A stretch of DNA of 64,000 bases from Cyathus striatus (Eukaryota > Basidiomycota > Agaricomycetes > Agaricales > Nidulariaceae). The stretch lies in contig JAOVFP010000009.1 in assembly GCA_025738555.1 (NCBI GenBank), positions 1,488,001 to 1,552,000 on the forward strand. The letters are read 5' to 3'. A program made the position numbers and the translations under genes. The notes beneath the pieces are model-generated. The model was given only the letters and a program-made list of their open reading frames with translations, made no database searches and was not told the DNA's origin. This document shows, in pieces, positions 38,201 to 48,845 of this stretch (positions are counted from its first letter, which is position 1; the number at the start of each line of letters is the position of its first letter).

Positions 38201-39068
38201 AGGATTGCAATTTGCATCTCATTTCACAAAAGAATTCACAAAAAGACTAGGAGTTAAAATGAATCTATCAACTGCTTACAGACCCCAAACAAATGGACAA
38301 GTAGAACAAGTGAATCAAGAAATCGAACAGTACATGAGGATTTACATAAACTACAATCAAGACGATTGGGCTGATAGACTAGCAGTAGCTGAATTCAATT
38401 ATAATGATACTATACATAGATCAACCAGATACACTCCTTTCTATTTAATGTATGGACATCATCCATATGGAGGAATTAGACCAAACGGAACATCCCAAAC
38501 TGTTGGAGTTGATGAATTCATTACTACAGTAACAAAAGCCAGGGAAAATGCAAAAGCCACTCTTACATTGTCAAATGAAGCCATGAAACGTGGATATGAC
38601 AGGAATAGAAATGAATCACTGGAATACAAACCTGGAGACCTTGTTTACATAGAAGGAATTAACATTAAATCCGATAGACCAGTGGCAAAATTAGATGATA
38701 AACGATATGGACCATTTAAAGTTTTAAAGAAAATCAGTTTAGCCTCTTATGAAATCAAATTACCAAAGACATGGAAACAAAAACACCCCGTGTTCAACAC
38801 ACAATTACTTACGAAATATGTTCCTCCTCAATACAAATCACAACAGAAACCGAAACCACCACCAACTATTCTTGTTGACGATCAGGAACAATATGAAGTT
38901 GAATCAATACTTGCGTGGAAAATGAACTGAAAGAAAGTCATCTACAAGATTAAATGGAAAGGTTACTCATATGATCATTGTACATGGGAACTGATTACTT
39001 CTTTAACAGGATCCAAAAGTTTATTAAATAAATTTCATCAGGAAAATCCGGAATGTCCTAACATATAA
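35245..39068 (+). pseudogene. pol of the gypsy element: protease, RT, RNase H, integrase, chromodomain
   Basis: Protease: KALLDSGSTRTCISRKFV (about 35690-35745). A frameshift follows near 35836. Reverse transcriptase (35880-37007) contains GRIRPSKSPWASPFFFIKKK, FTKLDIQWGYNNIQI and the catalytic VIVYMDDILIF. RNase H lies at about 37165-37500 (VEADSSDFANGAILSQ, YEIYDKEMLAI, WTDHKNLQYF). Integrase has the H..HCC zinc region around 37830-37940 (CEACQRT) and the DDE core (ISIDFIGPLP, ISDRGLQF, YRPQTNGQVEQVNQE). A chromodomain (about 38880-39010) includes YKIKWKGYSYDHCTWE. In-frame TGA stops at 35779, 37005, 37365 and 38928 mostly stand where relatives have arginine. Overlap with gag suggests -1 frameshift expression. 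Confidence 0.93.
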
Positions 39069-39105
39069 ATAAGAAGGAACATTTCATCATCAATGATTAT
39101 CAAAC

Positions 39106-39273
39106 ATGCTTTCCAACAACATCACTCTTTTGATTTACATAATCGTTATCTTCATTCTCTGTATGGCTGTCTTCATACTCGGTCATTATATCCCTCAAAT
39201 CATTCTTCAAATCCAAGAATGACCCCCACAACGAGAAGAATCAATTGAAATGTTGTGAGGACACGACCCTTAA
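39106..39273 (+). pseudogene. Small transmembrane-type frame downstream of pol
   Basis: It begins MLSNNITLLIYIIVIFILCM, a single strong hydrophobic helix, followed by a polar tail. The first stop is TGA at 39220-39222. If that TGA and another at 39255-39257 are decayed CGA codons, as elsewhere in this element, the frame ends at TAA 39271-39273, directly before the polypurine tract. The position after pol is where env-like genes sit in some gypsy elements, but similarity to any envelope protein is not visible. It may be chance. Confidence 0.4.
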
Positions 39274-39283
39274 AAGGGGGGGT
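39271..39283 (+). other. Polypurine tract
   Basis: AAAAGGGGGGG lies immediately upstream of the 3' LTR, the expected plus-strand primer. Confidence 0.8.
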
Positions 39284-39285
39284 AA

Positions 39286-39659
39286 TGTTAGAATTTCACC
39301 ACTTATCTAATCTTTTATCTAATCATATCTTATCTATGTCACGTGATCAGTCACATGACCTACAATGCGGACACCATGTATATCAACATACATTACTCAT
39401 TATAACTGTGGGCACAGTTGCACAGTTCGGCCATATGTAGTACATGAGTTATTAATGTAGAAGCACAGTTACATGCGTTGTAGTGTAGGCACTAGTACAT
39501 GTGATTCCCTCATGGTTCTTTTCTATAAATATGGTCTTTCTAGTTAGTAGTTTGATATTCTTGTGCTAGTTTATTCCAGATTAGCAATAAGACTTATTTT
39601 TCTCTCATGTTCAAGTGTTTAAGTTTGGCTTTGAGTATTTTGCTCGTCTGTCACTAACA
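39286..39659 (+). repeat. 3' LTR of the gypsy element
   Basis: 374 bp from TGTTAGAATTTCACC to CTAACA, followed by the TSD ACAAT. It lacks the nested solo LTR found in the 5' copy. At several sites it has TG or CA where the 5' LTR has CG, and at a few sites the reverse. Confidence 0.93.
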
Positions 39660-39664
39660 ACAAT

Positions 39665-42114
39665 TGAGTTGCAATCAGGTATATTTGCATCATAATAAGT
39701 GCTATCAAGTAACATGAAGCCTACTCTCCACACTTGTCAACCTGACCCTTGCTCCTGCCCCCACCCCAGCCATTACTCTTGCTGCTGCTTTGTTCCAGTT
39801 CCCAGTTCCCATCCATCTTCTCATTCCCACTCCCACTCCCATCTGCTCACTCCTTAAACAACCAGATGCCACTCGCTATGATTGCAGGCCCAGCAGTATG
39901 ATGTTGTTAATATCAATAGTTCAGGTGTGGGTACAACAACGTCTTCATGAGCTAAACCCCCCAGGCAACTGAGAACAGATTGCACACCTAGATCCCCACA
40001 GCCTGGGAGAGGGCGAGCAGGTAGAGGTGCATAATGGGGGACGTGACAGCAGGTGTGGGAGATGGCAGCAGTTGGCATGGTGTTGACAACATTGTGAAGA
40101 CACTGGCATCATTGTCATGGTCTTGAGGCAGGGGATGATGAAGCATAGACACTGTTCTTGCCAATGAAGGTGTTGTTATTGTTGTCATGGCAAAGGGAGG
40201 AGGAGGAGGAGGAGCAAAGGCTGGATGATGTGGGGTCAATACTGCACTTGCCAGTGGAATGAGTCATTGTGATTGTGACACAGGGGAGGAGGGAGGAGGG
40301 GGGTCTTGACACTGTTCATGCCAACATGCAGGTGGAGGAGGAGGAAGGGTTAGATGACCTGGGGTCAATACTGCACTTGCTAGCATAATGAGGTGTCGTC
40401 ATCATGATGAAGGGAGGAGGGGGAGGAGGAAGGTCTGAGACCAAAAGTGTAGCAAAAGGCCTACAACTCCCCCTCACCTCCACTGTTTCCATGTAGACAG
40501 TAGCCCGAGGCGAGCCATTACTGGAGAGGTGGTTATTATGTGTAGGAAAGAAAGGAAGTGAGGGTCATCTTACACACCTTGCCTACCCAGCTTGCTCAGC
40601 GTCCCAGCACCCACTTCTGATACTTCTGACTCCACTAACAAAGTATGTAAGTCAGCTCAAGTAGCCAATGCCCTGATTGTGTCCCACGCTGGATGGCTGT
40701 ATTGCACTTGGACTATCCAGACTCTCAAGTGTTGAGTCTTGATCCCTCTTCAGCACCAACTTGAAAACAAACAAACCACCCCCTGAGAGACTTAACAACA
40801 AATCTTCACCAATAAGATTCTATGCGTCACTGCTGCAAGGGCAATGGAAGGGAGTACATGATTTGATTCATAGTCGAAGCCTGCTGCAATTGTGGTTGTA
40901 TGTAAGTATCAAGGAGGAAAGATAGGTGCAAGGGGTGGATGATTAAGATGTTCAGGAACTCCTGCTTGAATAGCCATAATGTTGAAGTTTCCCTCATCAT
41001 GAACCTGTAGAAGGAGCAGAATAGACTGTCGTATACATTGTCCTAAGTGGAACCAAGAACCACTCTACATTGCTATCACCCTTGTCTCCACCTCTCAGGA
41101 CCATATAGCCCCCTTCCACTCCAACCAAGACTTGGTACCACCTGAGTGAACTAATAAGTTCCTATCCCCTCAGTCCATTTGAAGGGCTCATTGTAGGCAC
41201 ATATAAGAAGCAGAGACATTCTAAAGAATAGACTGGAGCCACTGTGTACTGGAATAGACATTGCAGAGGGTGTAGGGAACGAAACCGGTCAGATTTCCTG
41301 TTCTAGTGGATGTGGTGTACATGCATAAGGCCTAATGGGAGAGGGTGCGGGGCATGTCTCGAATGAGCATAGTTAGAAGTGTGCTATAGACATGTGGGCA
41401 TGGTGCAAGGTGCTGAGGTGTAAAGATGTTAGAGAACTTCTGCTTGAACAGGTGCAACATTCAGGTTTGCCTTGTGAATGTGCAAAGAGAGCATCAAAAG
41501 CTGCCTGTCATCTTGGAAGACCATGGGACCACTCTACATTCCCTTCTGCCTCTTGAGCCTGTTATTCTCCTTCCACTGCCAACTTGAGCACTAGCAGGAT
41601 GGACAGAACCACTCACATACACAATAATATATGTGATGAGTCCAATTTGCACAAACAAACTGTCCTTTAGCCCTTTGAAAGTCTCACTGTAGGCATATGT
41701 GGGAAGTGTAGACATGCTAAAGAATAAGCCATAGACCTACTAAGTGACATGGATATTTTGAGGAGCATAGGGACCAAACACGATATAGCCTGCTCCATAT
41801 ACAATTTCCTTCTTCTAGTTGGGGTGGTGCATACACGTAAGGCTTGACAGGAGTAGTTATGGTCATGCTAGAGTGCAAGTGCAAGCATGAGTATCAGGGA
41901 GCAAGAGTAGAAGAGAATCTGACACACTAGTCTCGCCCAGGCAGTCTTGGAAGTCCACTCCATCCCATCCAACTAACTCATTTCTATAGGCAGCAGTAGG
42001 ACTGCATATGGGATCTGACCATTCTGTGAGAAGGGTCTTTAATGCTGTAATATCAGTATCAAAGGTACTTTCCCATCCAGCCTCACTTCTCTGTGTATAG
42101 TCTATACATGAGGA
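39665..42114. other. Unrecognised DNA with diverged low-copy repeats
   Basis: No gene with a recognisable domain. Two diverged copies of a segment of about 300 bp lie at about 40980-41290 and 41440-41790 (shared motifs such as ACCACTCTACATT, and the GCACATATAAGAAG or GCATATGTGGGAAG tail). A third relative lies at about 55380-55560, beyond the family B element. Confidence 0.5.
40125..40450 (+). repeat. Imperfect tandem repeat of about 130 bp
   Basis: Units share GGGGTCAATACTGCACTTGC, a GAGGAGGA purine tract and a TGACACTG(T)TCATGCC-type stretch. About 2.5 copies. The resulting open frames are not convincing genes. Confidence 0.6.
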
Positions 42115-42244
42115 CAATGTTGCATAAGTGTCAGCCAAAATTATCATAAAAATGTAGTGTTTTATGATTGCCACAATCATAAATAATGATCACCTTCATG
42201 ATTACGTGTTTTGAGAGCTTATCCACCTATTAATACTAAATCTA

Positions 42245-42700
42245 ATGGTGATCATAAGTGATCATTGGTTATTTGAAGTGAATATTACTACTGTAGGTCT
42301 ATTTAATGTGGTGATCATATGTGATCATTGGCTAATTTGAAGTGAATATTACTACTGTAGGTCTATTAATATGGTGATCATATGTGATCATTGGCTGATT
42401 TTGAAGTGAATATTACTACTGTAGGTCTATTGTAATATGGTGATCATATGTGATCATTGGCTAATTTGAAGTGAATATTACTACTGTAGGTCTATTAATA
42501 TGGTGATCATATGTGATCATTGGCTGATTTTGAAGTGAATATTACTACTGTAGGTCTATTGTAATATGGTGATCATATGTGATCATTGGCTATTTTGAAG
42601 TGAATACTATTACTGTAGGTCCATTGCAATATGGTGATCATATGTGATCATTAGCTATTTGAAGTGAATATTACTATATTGTAATGTGGTGATCATATGT
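42245..42700 (+). repeat. 63-66-bp tandem units, left arm of family B copy 2
   Basis: About eight units contain GATCATATGTGATCATTGGC, then TGAAGTGAATATTACTACTG and TAGGTCTATT. They are mirrored at 45215-45303 and 54746-55130 in the right arm. Confidence 0.88.
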
Positions 42701-42989
42701 GATCATTGACATATTTTGAATTCAAAATTATTCCATATTGCTATTGTAGTTCATGTCACATCTGTCACGATCTTCCTGCGTGTCACATATTTCCCGTGCA
42801 TCTCATAATTCCTGTGCCCCACATCATTCCCGCGCTCTGGATAATTCCGGTGCATCATGATTGTCACGATCTTCCCGCGTGTCACGATCTTCCCACGTGT
42901 CACATATTTCCCGCGCTTCTAATAATTCTCGCGCTCCACATCATTCCCATGCACCGCATTTGTCACGTTCTTCCCGCGCGTCACGACTG

Positions 42990-43200
42990 TCACGCCTTTA
43001 GACGCGTCACAATCGTCACGCTTTTACACATGTCACGATTGTCACGTTTTACACGCATCACGATTGTCACGCTTTTAGACGCGTCACGATCGTCACGCTT
43101 TAACATGCGTCACGATTGTCACGCTTTTAGACGCGTCACGATTGTCACGCTTTTAGATGCGTCACGATTGTCACGCTTTAACACGCGTCACGATTGTCAC
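42990..43200 (+). repeat. 26-bp CpG-rich minisatellite
   Basis: Tandem GCGTCACGATTGTCACGC plus TTTTAGAC units, about seven to eight copies. CpG is kept here although most of the window is CpG-poor. Fewer copies exist in the right arm (about 44875-44950). Confidence 0.85.
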
Positions 43201-43356
43201 ACTGCGGGCATTTGCTTCTATTTCCTTTGATGATATCGAGAATATATGATGAAATCAAAATATTTTCGTCATATCTTCTCAATATTATTGATTTTAAAAT
43301 ATTTTCATCATATATTCTCAATATCATCAAAGGAAATAGAAGCAATTGCCTGCAGT
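43201..43356. mobile_element. Foldback MITE inside the left arm
   Basis: 156-bp near-perfect hairpin with ends ACTGCGGGCA and, inverted, ACTGCAGGCA, continuing through TTGCTTCTATTTCCTTTGAT. GTCAC lies on both sides, but the host is itself a GTCAC repeat, so the duplication is uncertain. It is absent from the right arm, so it arrived after the arms formed. Confidence 0.75.
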
Positions 43357-43505
43357 GTCACGCTTTTAGACGTGTCATGATCGTCACGCTTTTCACACGC
43401 CTCATGGCGGTCACAAAAGTGACATATTTCCTGCATATCACAATTGTCAAGCTTTTACATGTCACATTCATCAACACTATTGTTGGCATAATCAGTCAAT
43501 GGTAG

Positions 43506-44755
43506 TCATATTATACACCATTCAATCTATAGATAAGTTGATCAAATATTGATGGGATCCCAACAGGTGTGCAATGACAATTGTTCCCATACCTTTCATA
43601 ATCTAAGAATAAAAGTATTGAGTGACACCACATTTAATTCTCATTCTCAGTTCATTGCTTAGCAATGTAATTCAGTCTTTTACATTGACTAGTCATTGAT
43701 TAATCTGTCAACTGTCAATCATTAACACATACTTTTTTGACAGATGAGGTCTGATCCTGTTGATAACATTGTTGCACAGGACCATAGAGAAATGATATTA
43801 CATTATTAAAGAGAAGAGAAGAGAAGGGACAAAGTGGCCCTTCAGTAAAGAGAACAAGAAAAGAAGGCAATATCATAATTAACAACAGAAAAGTAAGTAA
43901 ATAACAGCAACTAAGCAAGAAAGTGCAAAGAAGTACAAAATGGAGTTTTCAGATATCAGAATGAATACTAAAACTAAAAGAGTGAGTAGATGTGAAACCA
44001 ACTGAGACACAATAAGATAGTTTTCATTAACTCCCCATTTCAATAAAACATAGAAAACTATTATGTAGTCATATAGAGTAAGTAGTTATGTGATTTGGTA
44101 ATGTGTGTTGAAGATATTAGTATAATCAATAGCCAATGCAAGAATCATAATCATCTAAATGCTGTAATGTGTAAGTTAGATGTAATGTGGAATCACATCT
44201 ATACACTATCCATTCATATGTGTTAAACATGCAAGGTCTATATTCTTCTCTGTCTGGTTGGTACATGTTTTCATAATGTTCAATACCATTGTAATGACCT
44301 CATTATCTATCATACCTAGTCTAACCACTATGGTTATTATTTTGTCATTTTATCACATCCCTAGTCATGATTGTAAAACATGGCATACCATCTCATTTCC
44401 AAATATATCATACACTTTAAATAGGACTAAGACTCCAGCTACATATACACTCTACATCCTCCAATCTAGTTTCTTATTACTGTTATGCTTCCATAACATC
44501 ATAATTGTCATATACTATATTACAACCTTCAATTGTACAAGTGCATATTCATTTACTCTGATTTTTATAATTTGCTCTGTGGTTTCAGATACTTAATCTG
44601 CTGCTGTGACAATTTAGGTGGTAATACAGATGTACCAGAAACTGCATATGTGGTTGGCTTCCCTTGTTCAGAGTTAAGTTTTAGGTACCTCACAAACCTC
44701 CTCTTAACTATGTCCCTGGCCCCACATAAGTAAGAGGCAATAATTAGTACACATA
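43506..44755. other. Spacer of family B copy 2
   Basis: AT-rich DNA with only short frames (the longest is 112 codons at 44258-44596, hydrophobic, no domain). No transposase recognised. Confidence 0.5.
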
Positions 44756-45303
44756 TCTATTATTGTCATACTACTGATTATGCCAACAATAGTGTTGATG
44801 AATGTGACATGTAAAAGCTTGACAATTGTGACATGCAGGAAATATGTCACTTTTGTGACTGCCATGAGGCGTGTGAAAGGCGTGACGATCGTGACATGTG
44901 TAAAAGCGTGACGATTGTGACGCGTCTAAAGGCGTGACAGTCGTGACGCGCGGGAAGAACGTGACAAATGCGGTGCATGGGAATGATGTGGAGCGCGAGA
45001 ATTATTAGAAGCGCGGGAAATATGTGACACGTGGGAAGATCGTGACACGCGGGAAAATCGTGACAATCATGATGCGCCGGAATTATCCAGAGCGCGGGAA
45101 TGATGTGGGGCACAGGAATTATGAGATGCACGGGAAATATGTGACACGCAGGAAGATCGTGACAGATGTGACATGAACTACAATAGCAATATGGAATAAT
45201 TTTGAATTCAAAATATGTCAATGATCACATATGATCACCACATTACAATATAGTAATATTCACTTCAAATAGCTAATGATCACATATGATCACCATATTG
45301 CAA

Positions 45304-46138
45304 TCAATATATAATTAGAAAACGCGTGGGAGATTTGTTTAAGGGAAATACACTAAACTAAATAAGTATATAATAAAGTAGATGAAAGTAGATTATGTAA
45401 TCATCCCAATGGCCTGCAATTGAATGTGCGGCTTTGATTAGTCAACATAAAAAGCGCTCGGAGTTAATCAGTGATAAGTGTTCACAAGCCATGCTTTAGC
45501 CGCATTGAAACATGCAGGCAGTATTTCAGCTCAGTTCTTTCTCTTCCTTCACTCCCACTTCGACACACCCCACCCTCATCATACAGTAAGTCATTTAGTG
45601 CGATAAATTCGTTAAAAATCCTTATATTTCTATTTTTTAAACAGCTGGAACTGTTCTTATTATCATTCACCCTGTTTTGTCTGGAAACTTTGGTAATTCC
45701 AAAGTTTTTACATAGCTCCCTTTTACAGGATCTTCTCTAAATTGAGATTGAACCTTTTGGTTCTCTTGAATTATTTGTTTTTGTTGTCTGGACTTTTCTG
45801 ACAGTAAAAGTGGGTTCAGTTTGTGTATAAAGAAAGTGTATATCTGCTGCAGCTGTCTTAGGCATTACAGTATTAAGAGAATTAGTAGACCAAGGTGAAG
45901 TACAGTGAAGTCCTACTTCCCTGGCCTCCCTTTACGGGTGTTTGCCAGTTGCTACACAGCTCTACTTAGTAGAGTTGGGACCACTCTCTGTGCACAGTGT
46001 GTAGGGAGATTGGTGTAGTGTGTGTTACTACCCCTTCCTATTGGAAGTAGCTCCACTATCAACTACTGCTGTTCACACCGATTTCACTATTTCTCGATAA
46101 TATTGGGATAGCCCAGCTGGATCAGAGTGAACTCTTTT
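45304..46138 (+). other. Helitron 5' region
   Basis: Leader of the Helitron before the family A insertion. A frame of 89 codons (45471-45740) has no domain. It probably includes promoter and untranslated leader sequence of the RepHel gene. Confidence 0.4.
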
Positions 46139-48384
46139 GAGCTCTTTACACTTAGCCATGTGTTCTGTACGGATCCGCGCAGAATCCGTGCGGAATCCGT
46201 ACGGAATTTTCGGAATCCGTGCGGAATCTGCACAGATTTTTTTCATTTTGGCAGAGGTTTTTTTGGGTCTGTACAGATTCCGCACAGATTTCGAAAATTC
46301 CGTACAGATTACGCAGAATTCCTCGGAATTCCGCATTACAGACCTGAAAATTCTGTACAGATTCTGTACAGAATCTGTACAGAATTTTATTACACTTATT
46401 TTCTTGCATGTGACACACTGCATTAAGCATGATACTAGGTGTTGAGTGTGACACTATACGTTAAATGTGACACTATAAGCGTGACACTAGGTGTTGAGTG
46501 TGATACTAGGTGTTGAGTGTGACACTATACATTAAATGTGACACTATAAGCGTGACACTAGGTGTTGAGTATGATACTAGGTGTTGAGTGTGACACTATA
46601 CATTAAATGTGACACTATAAGCGTGACACTAGGTGTTGAGTGTGATACTAGATGTTGAGTGTGACACTATATGTTAAATGTGACACTATAAACGTGACAC
46701 TAGGTGTTGAGTGTGATACTAGGTGTTGAGTGTGACACTATACATTAAATGTGACACTATAAGCGTGACACTAGGTGTTGAGTATGATACTAGGTGTTGA
46801 GTGTGACACTATACATTAAATGTGACACTATAAGCGTGACACTAGGTGTTGAGTGTGATACTAGATGTTGAGTGTGACACTATATGTTAAATGTAACACT
46901 ATAAACGTGACACTAGGTGTTGAGTGTGATACTAGGTGTTGAGTGTGACACTATACATTAAATGTGACACTATAAGCGTGACACTAGGTGTTGAGTATGA
47001 TACTAGGTGTTGAGTGTGACACTATACATTAAATGTGACACTATAAGCGTGACACTAGGTGTTGAGTGTGATACTAGATGTTGAGTGTGACACTATATGT
47101 TAAATGTGACACTATAAACGTGACACTAGGTGTTGAGTGTGATACTAGGTGTTGAGTGTGATACTAGGTGTTGAGTGTGACACTATGCATTAAGCGTGAC
47201 ACTAGGTGTTGAGTGTGACTAAGCGTGACACTAAGCGTTGAGTGTGACACTAAACATTGAGTGTGACACTATACATTAAACATGACACTATGCATTAAGC
47301 GTGACACTAGGTGTTGAGTGTGACTAAGTGTGGCACTAAGTGGTGAGTGTGACACTAAACATTGAGTGTGACACTATACATTAAACATGACACTATGCAT
47401 TAAGCGTGACACTAGGTGTTGAGTGTGACTAAGCGTGACACTAAGTGGTGAGTGTGACACTAAACATTGAGTGTGACACTAGGTGTTGAGTGTGACTAAG
47501 CGTGACACTAAGTGTTTCATGCAACTAAGCGTGACACTAAGTATTGAGTGTGACACTAAGTGTTGAGTGTGATACTAAGTGTTGAGTGTGACACTAAGTG
47601 TTGAGTGTGACACTAAGCGTTGAGTGTGACACTAAGTGTTGAGTGTGACACTAAGCATTGAGTGTGACACTAAGCATTGAGTGTGACACTAAGCATTGAG
47701 TGTGACACTAAGTGTTGAGTGTGACACTAAGCATTGAGTGTGACACTAAGTGTTGAGTGTGACACTAAGCGTTGAGTGTGATACTAAGCGTTGAGTGTGA
47801 TACTAAGCATTGAGTGTGACACTATACATTAAACATGACACTATGCATTAAGTGTGACACTAAGCATTGAGTGTGACACTAAGCGTTGAGTGTCACACTA
47901 TACATTAAACATGACACTATGCATTAAGTGTGTCACTATACATTAAACATAACACTATACATTAAGCATGACACTAAGTATTGAGTGTGACACTATGCAT
48001 TAAGCATAACACTAAGTGATGAGTGTGACACTCTGCATTAAGCGTGACACTAAGTGTTGAGTGTGACACTATACATTAAGCATAACACTATGCATTAAGT
48101 GCGATACTATGCATTGAGAATGATACTATATATTGAGTGTATCATGGATTTTGTATAGGGTGACACTTTTCACCTAGGGTTATACTTGACATGTGTGACA
48201 AGGCAGCAATGCATAAATCCACACAGAATCCATGCAGAATATGTATGGAATCCATATAGAATAATCACCTCTAATAATAATAATAGCTACTATATAAATT
48301 CTGTATGGTATCTATACAGGTCTGTACGGGTCTGTACGGATCCGTACAGATCCGTACAGACCTCTTGGGGGAGTGTAAATTACT
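46139..48384 (+). mobile_element. Family A satellite-bearing TIR element, copy 2
   Basis: It has the same ends as copy 1 (GAGCTCTTTACACTTAGCC...GGGGGAGTGTAAATTACT). The flanks are AACTCTTTT and GACTCTTTT (46130-46138 and 48385-48393), a 9-bp duplication with one mismatch. The subterminal sequence matches copy 1 but keeps CpG where copy 1 has TpG or CpA. The interior is a 19-bp satellite of about 1.7 kb with higher-order organisation. Confidence 0.87.
46430..48130 (+). repeat. 19-bp satellite with a three-unit higher-order repeat
   Basis: Monomers TGTGACACTAAGTGTTGAG, TGTGATACTAGGTGTTGAG and TGTGACACTATACATTAAA. Between about 46470 and 47140 they form a unit of about 71 bp (20+19+19+13), and three variants of that unit recur in fixed order about three times (period about 213 bp). 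The rest is simpler 19-bp tandem sequence. Confidence 0.85.
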
Positions 48385-48660
48385 GACTCTTTTCTGTTTA
48401 CATAGCACTACATTAATTATGTATGTAAAACTGTGTATGTGTATTTGAACTTACTAACATATGTAAAAGGTCCACACCTCCAGCAACACCTGAACGTGCA
48501 TGTGCTCATGTGCATCAAGCTGAGCGTGATGCACGTACATTGGACAGTCCTGAAAATAGGTGCATACCTGAGCCTCCTGTTTCACCTGCCATTCCTCAAT
48601 ACAGGCATCTTCCTGCAGATATTGCTGCAATGCATGCCAGACTTCTCCTTATTCCTGAGC

Positions 48661-48845
48661 CTATTGGCAGAGGGAGAGGTAGGGGTAGAGGCAGAGGCAG
48701 AGGCCAAAATAACATTCCTCCTGATCCTGTTGGACCCGTTGGTAGAGGCCAAGAAAGAGGTCAAGGTTGAGGGCAAGGAAGAGGAAGAGGAAGAGGAAGA
48801 GGAAGAGGAAGAGGAAGAGGAAGAGGAAGAGGAAGAGGAGAAGGT
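48661..48845 (+). repeat. Hexanucleotide-type repeat encoding an RG tract
   Basis: AGAGGC/AGAGGA-type repeats give alternating Arg-Gly in the RepHel frame (about 48660-48700 and 48775-48840). The opposite strand gives a poly-Ser frame and another plus frame a poly-Glu run; both are artefacts. RG tracts bind nucleic acid in other proteins. Confidence 0.75.

Larger units (their letters stand above)
32223..39659 (+). mobile_element. Ty3/gypsy chromovirus-like retrotransposon with both LTRs
   Basis: LTR ends TGTTAGRATTTCACC...CTGTCACTAACA occur at 32223 and 39286, and the whole element is flanked by the 5-bp duplication ACAAT (32218-32222 and 39660-39664). The order is LTR, leader, two small open frames, gag with CCHC knuckle, protease, RT, RNase H, integrase, chromodomain, a small hydrophobic frame, polypurine tract and LTR. 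It is decayed: several in-frame TGA codons and one frameshift. RT before integrase marks Ty3/gypsy; the C-terminal chromodomain marks the chromovirus group, which targets chromatin. Confidence 0.95.

Noticed and set aside
42706..45221. Cys/His-rich frames in the family B copy 2 arms
   Set aside because: Created by GTCACG minisatellites in inverted arms; no start context, no independent conservation.
46430..48130. CRISPR-like array
   Set aside because: Repeats are contiguous 19-bp tandem monomers without unique spacers, in a eukaryotic element.
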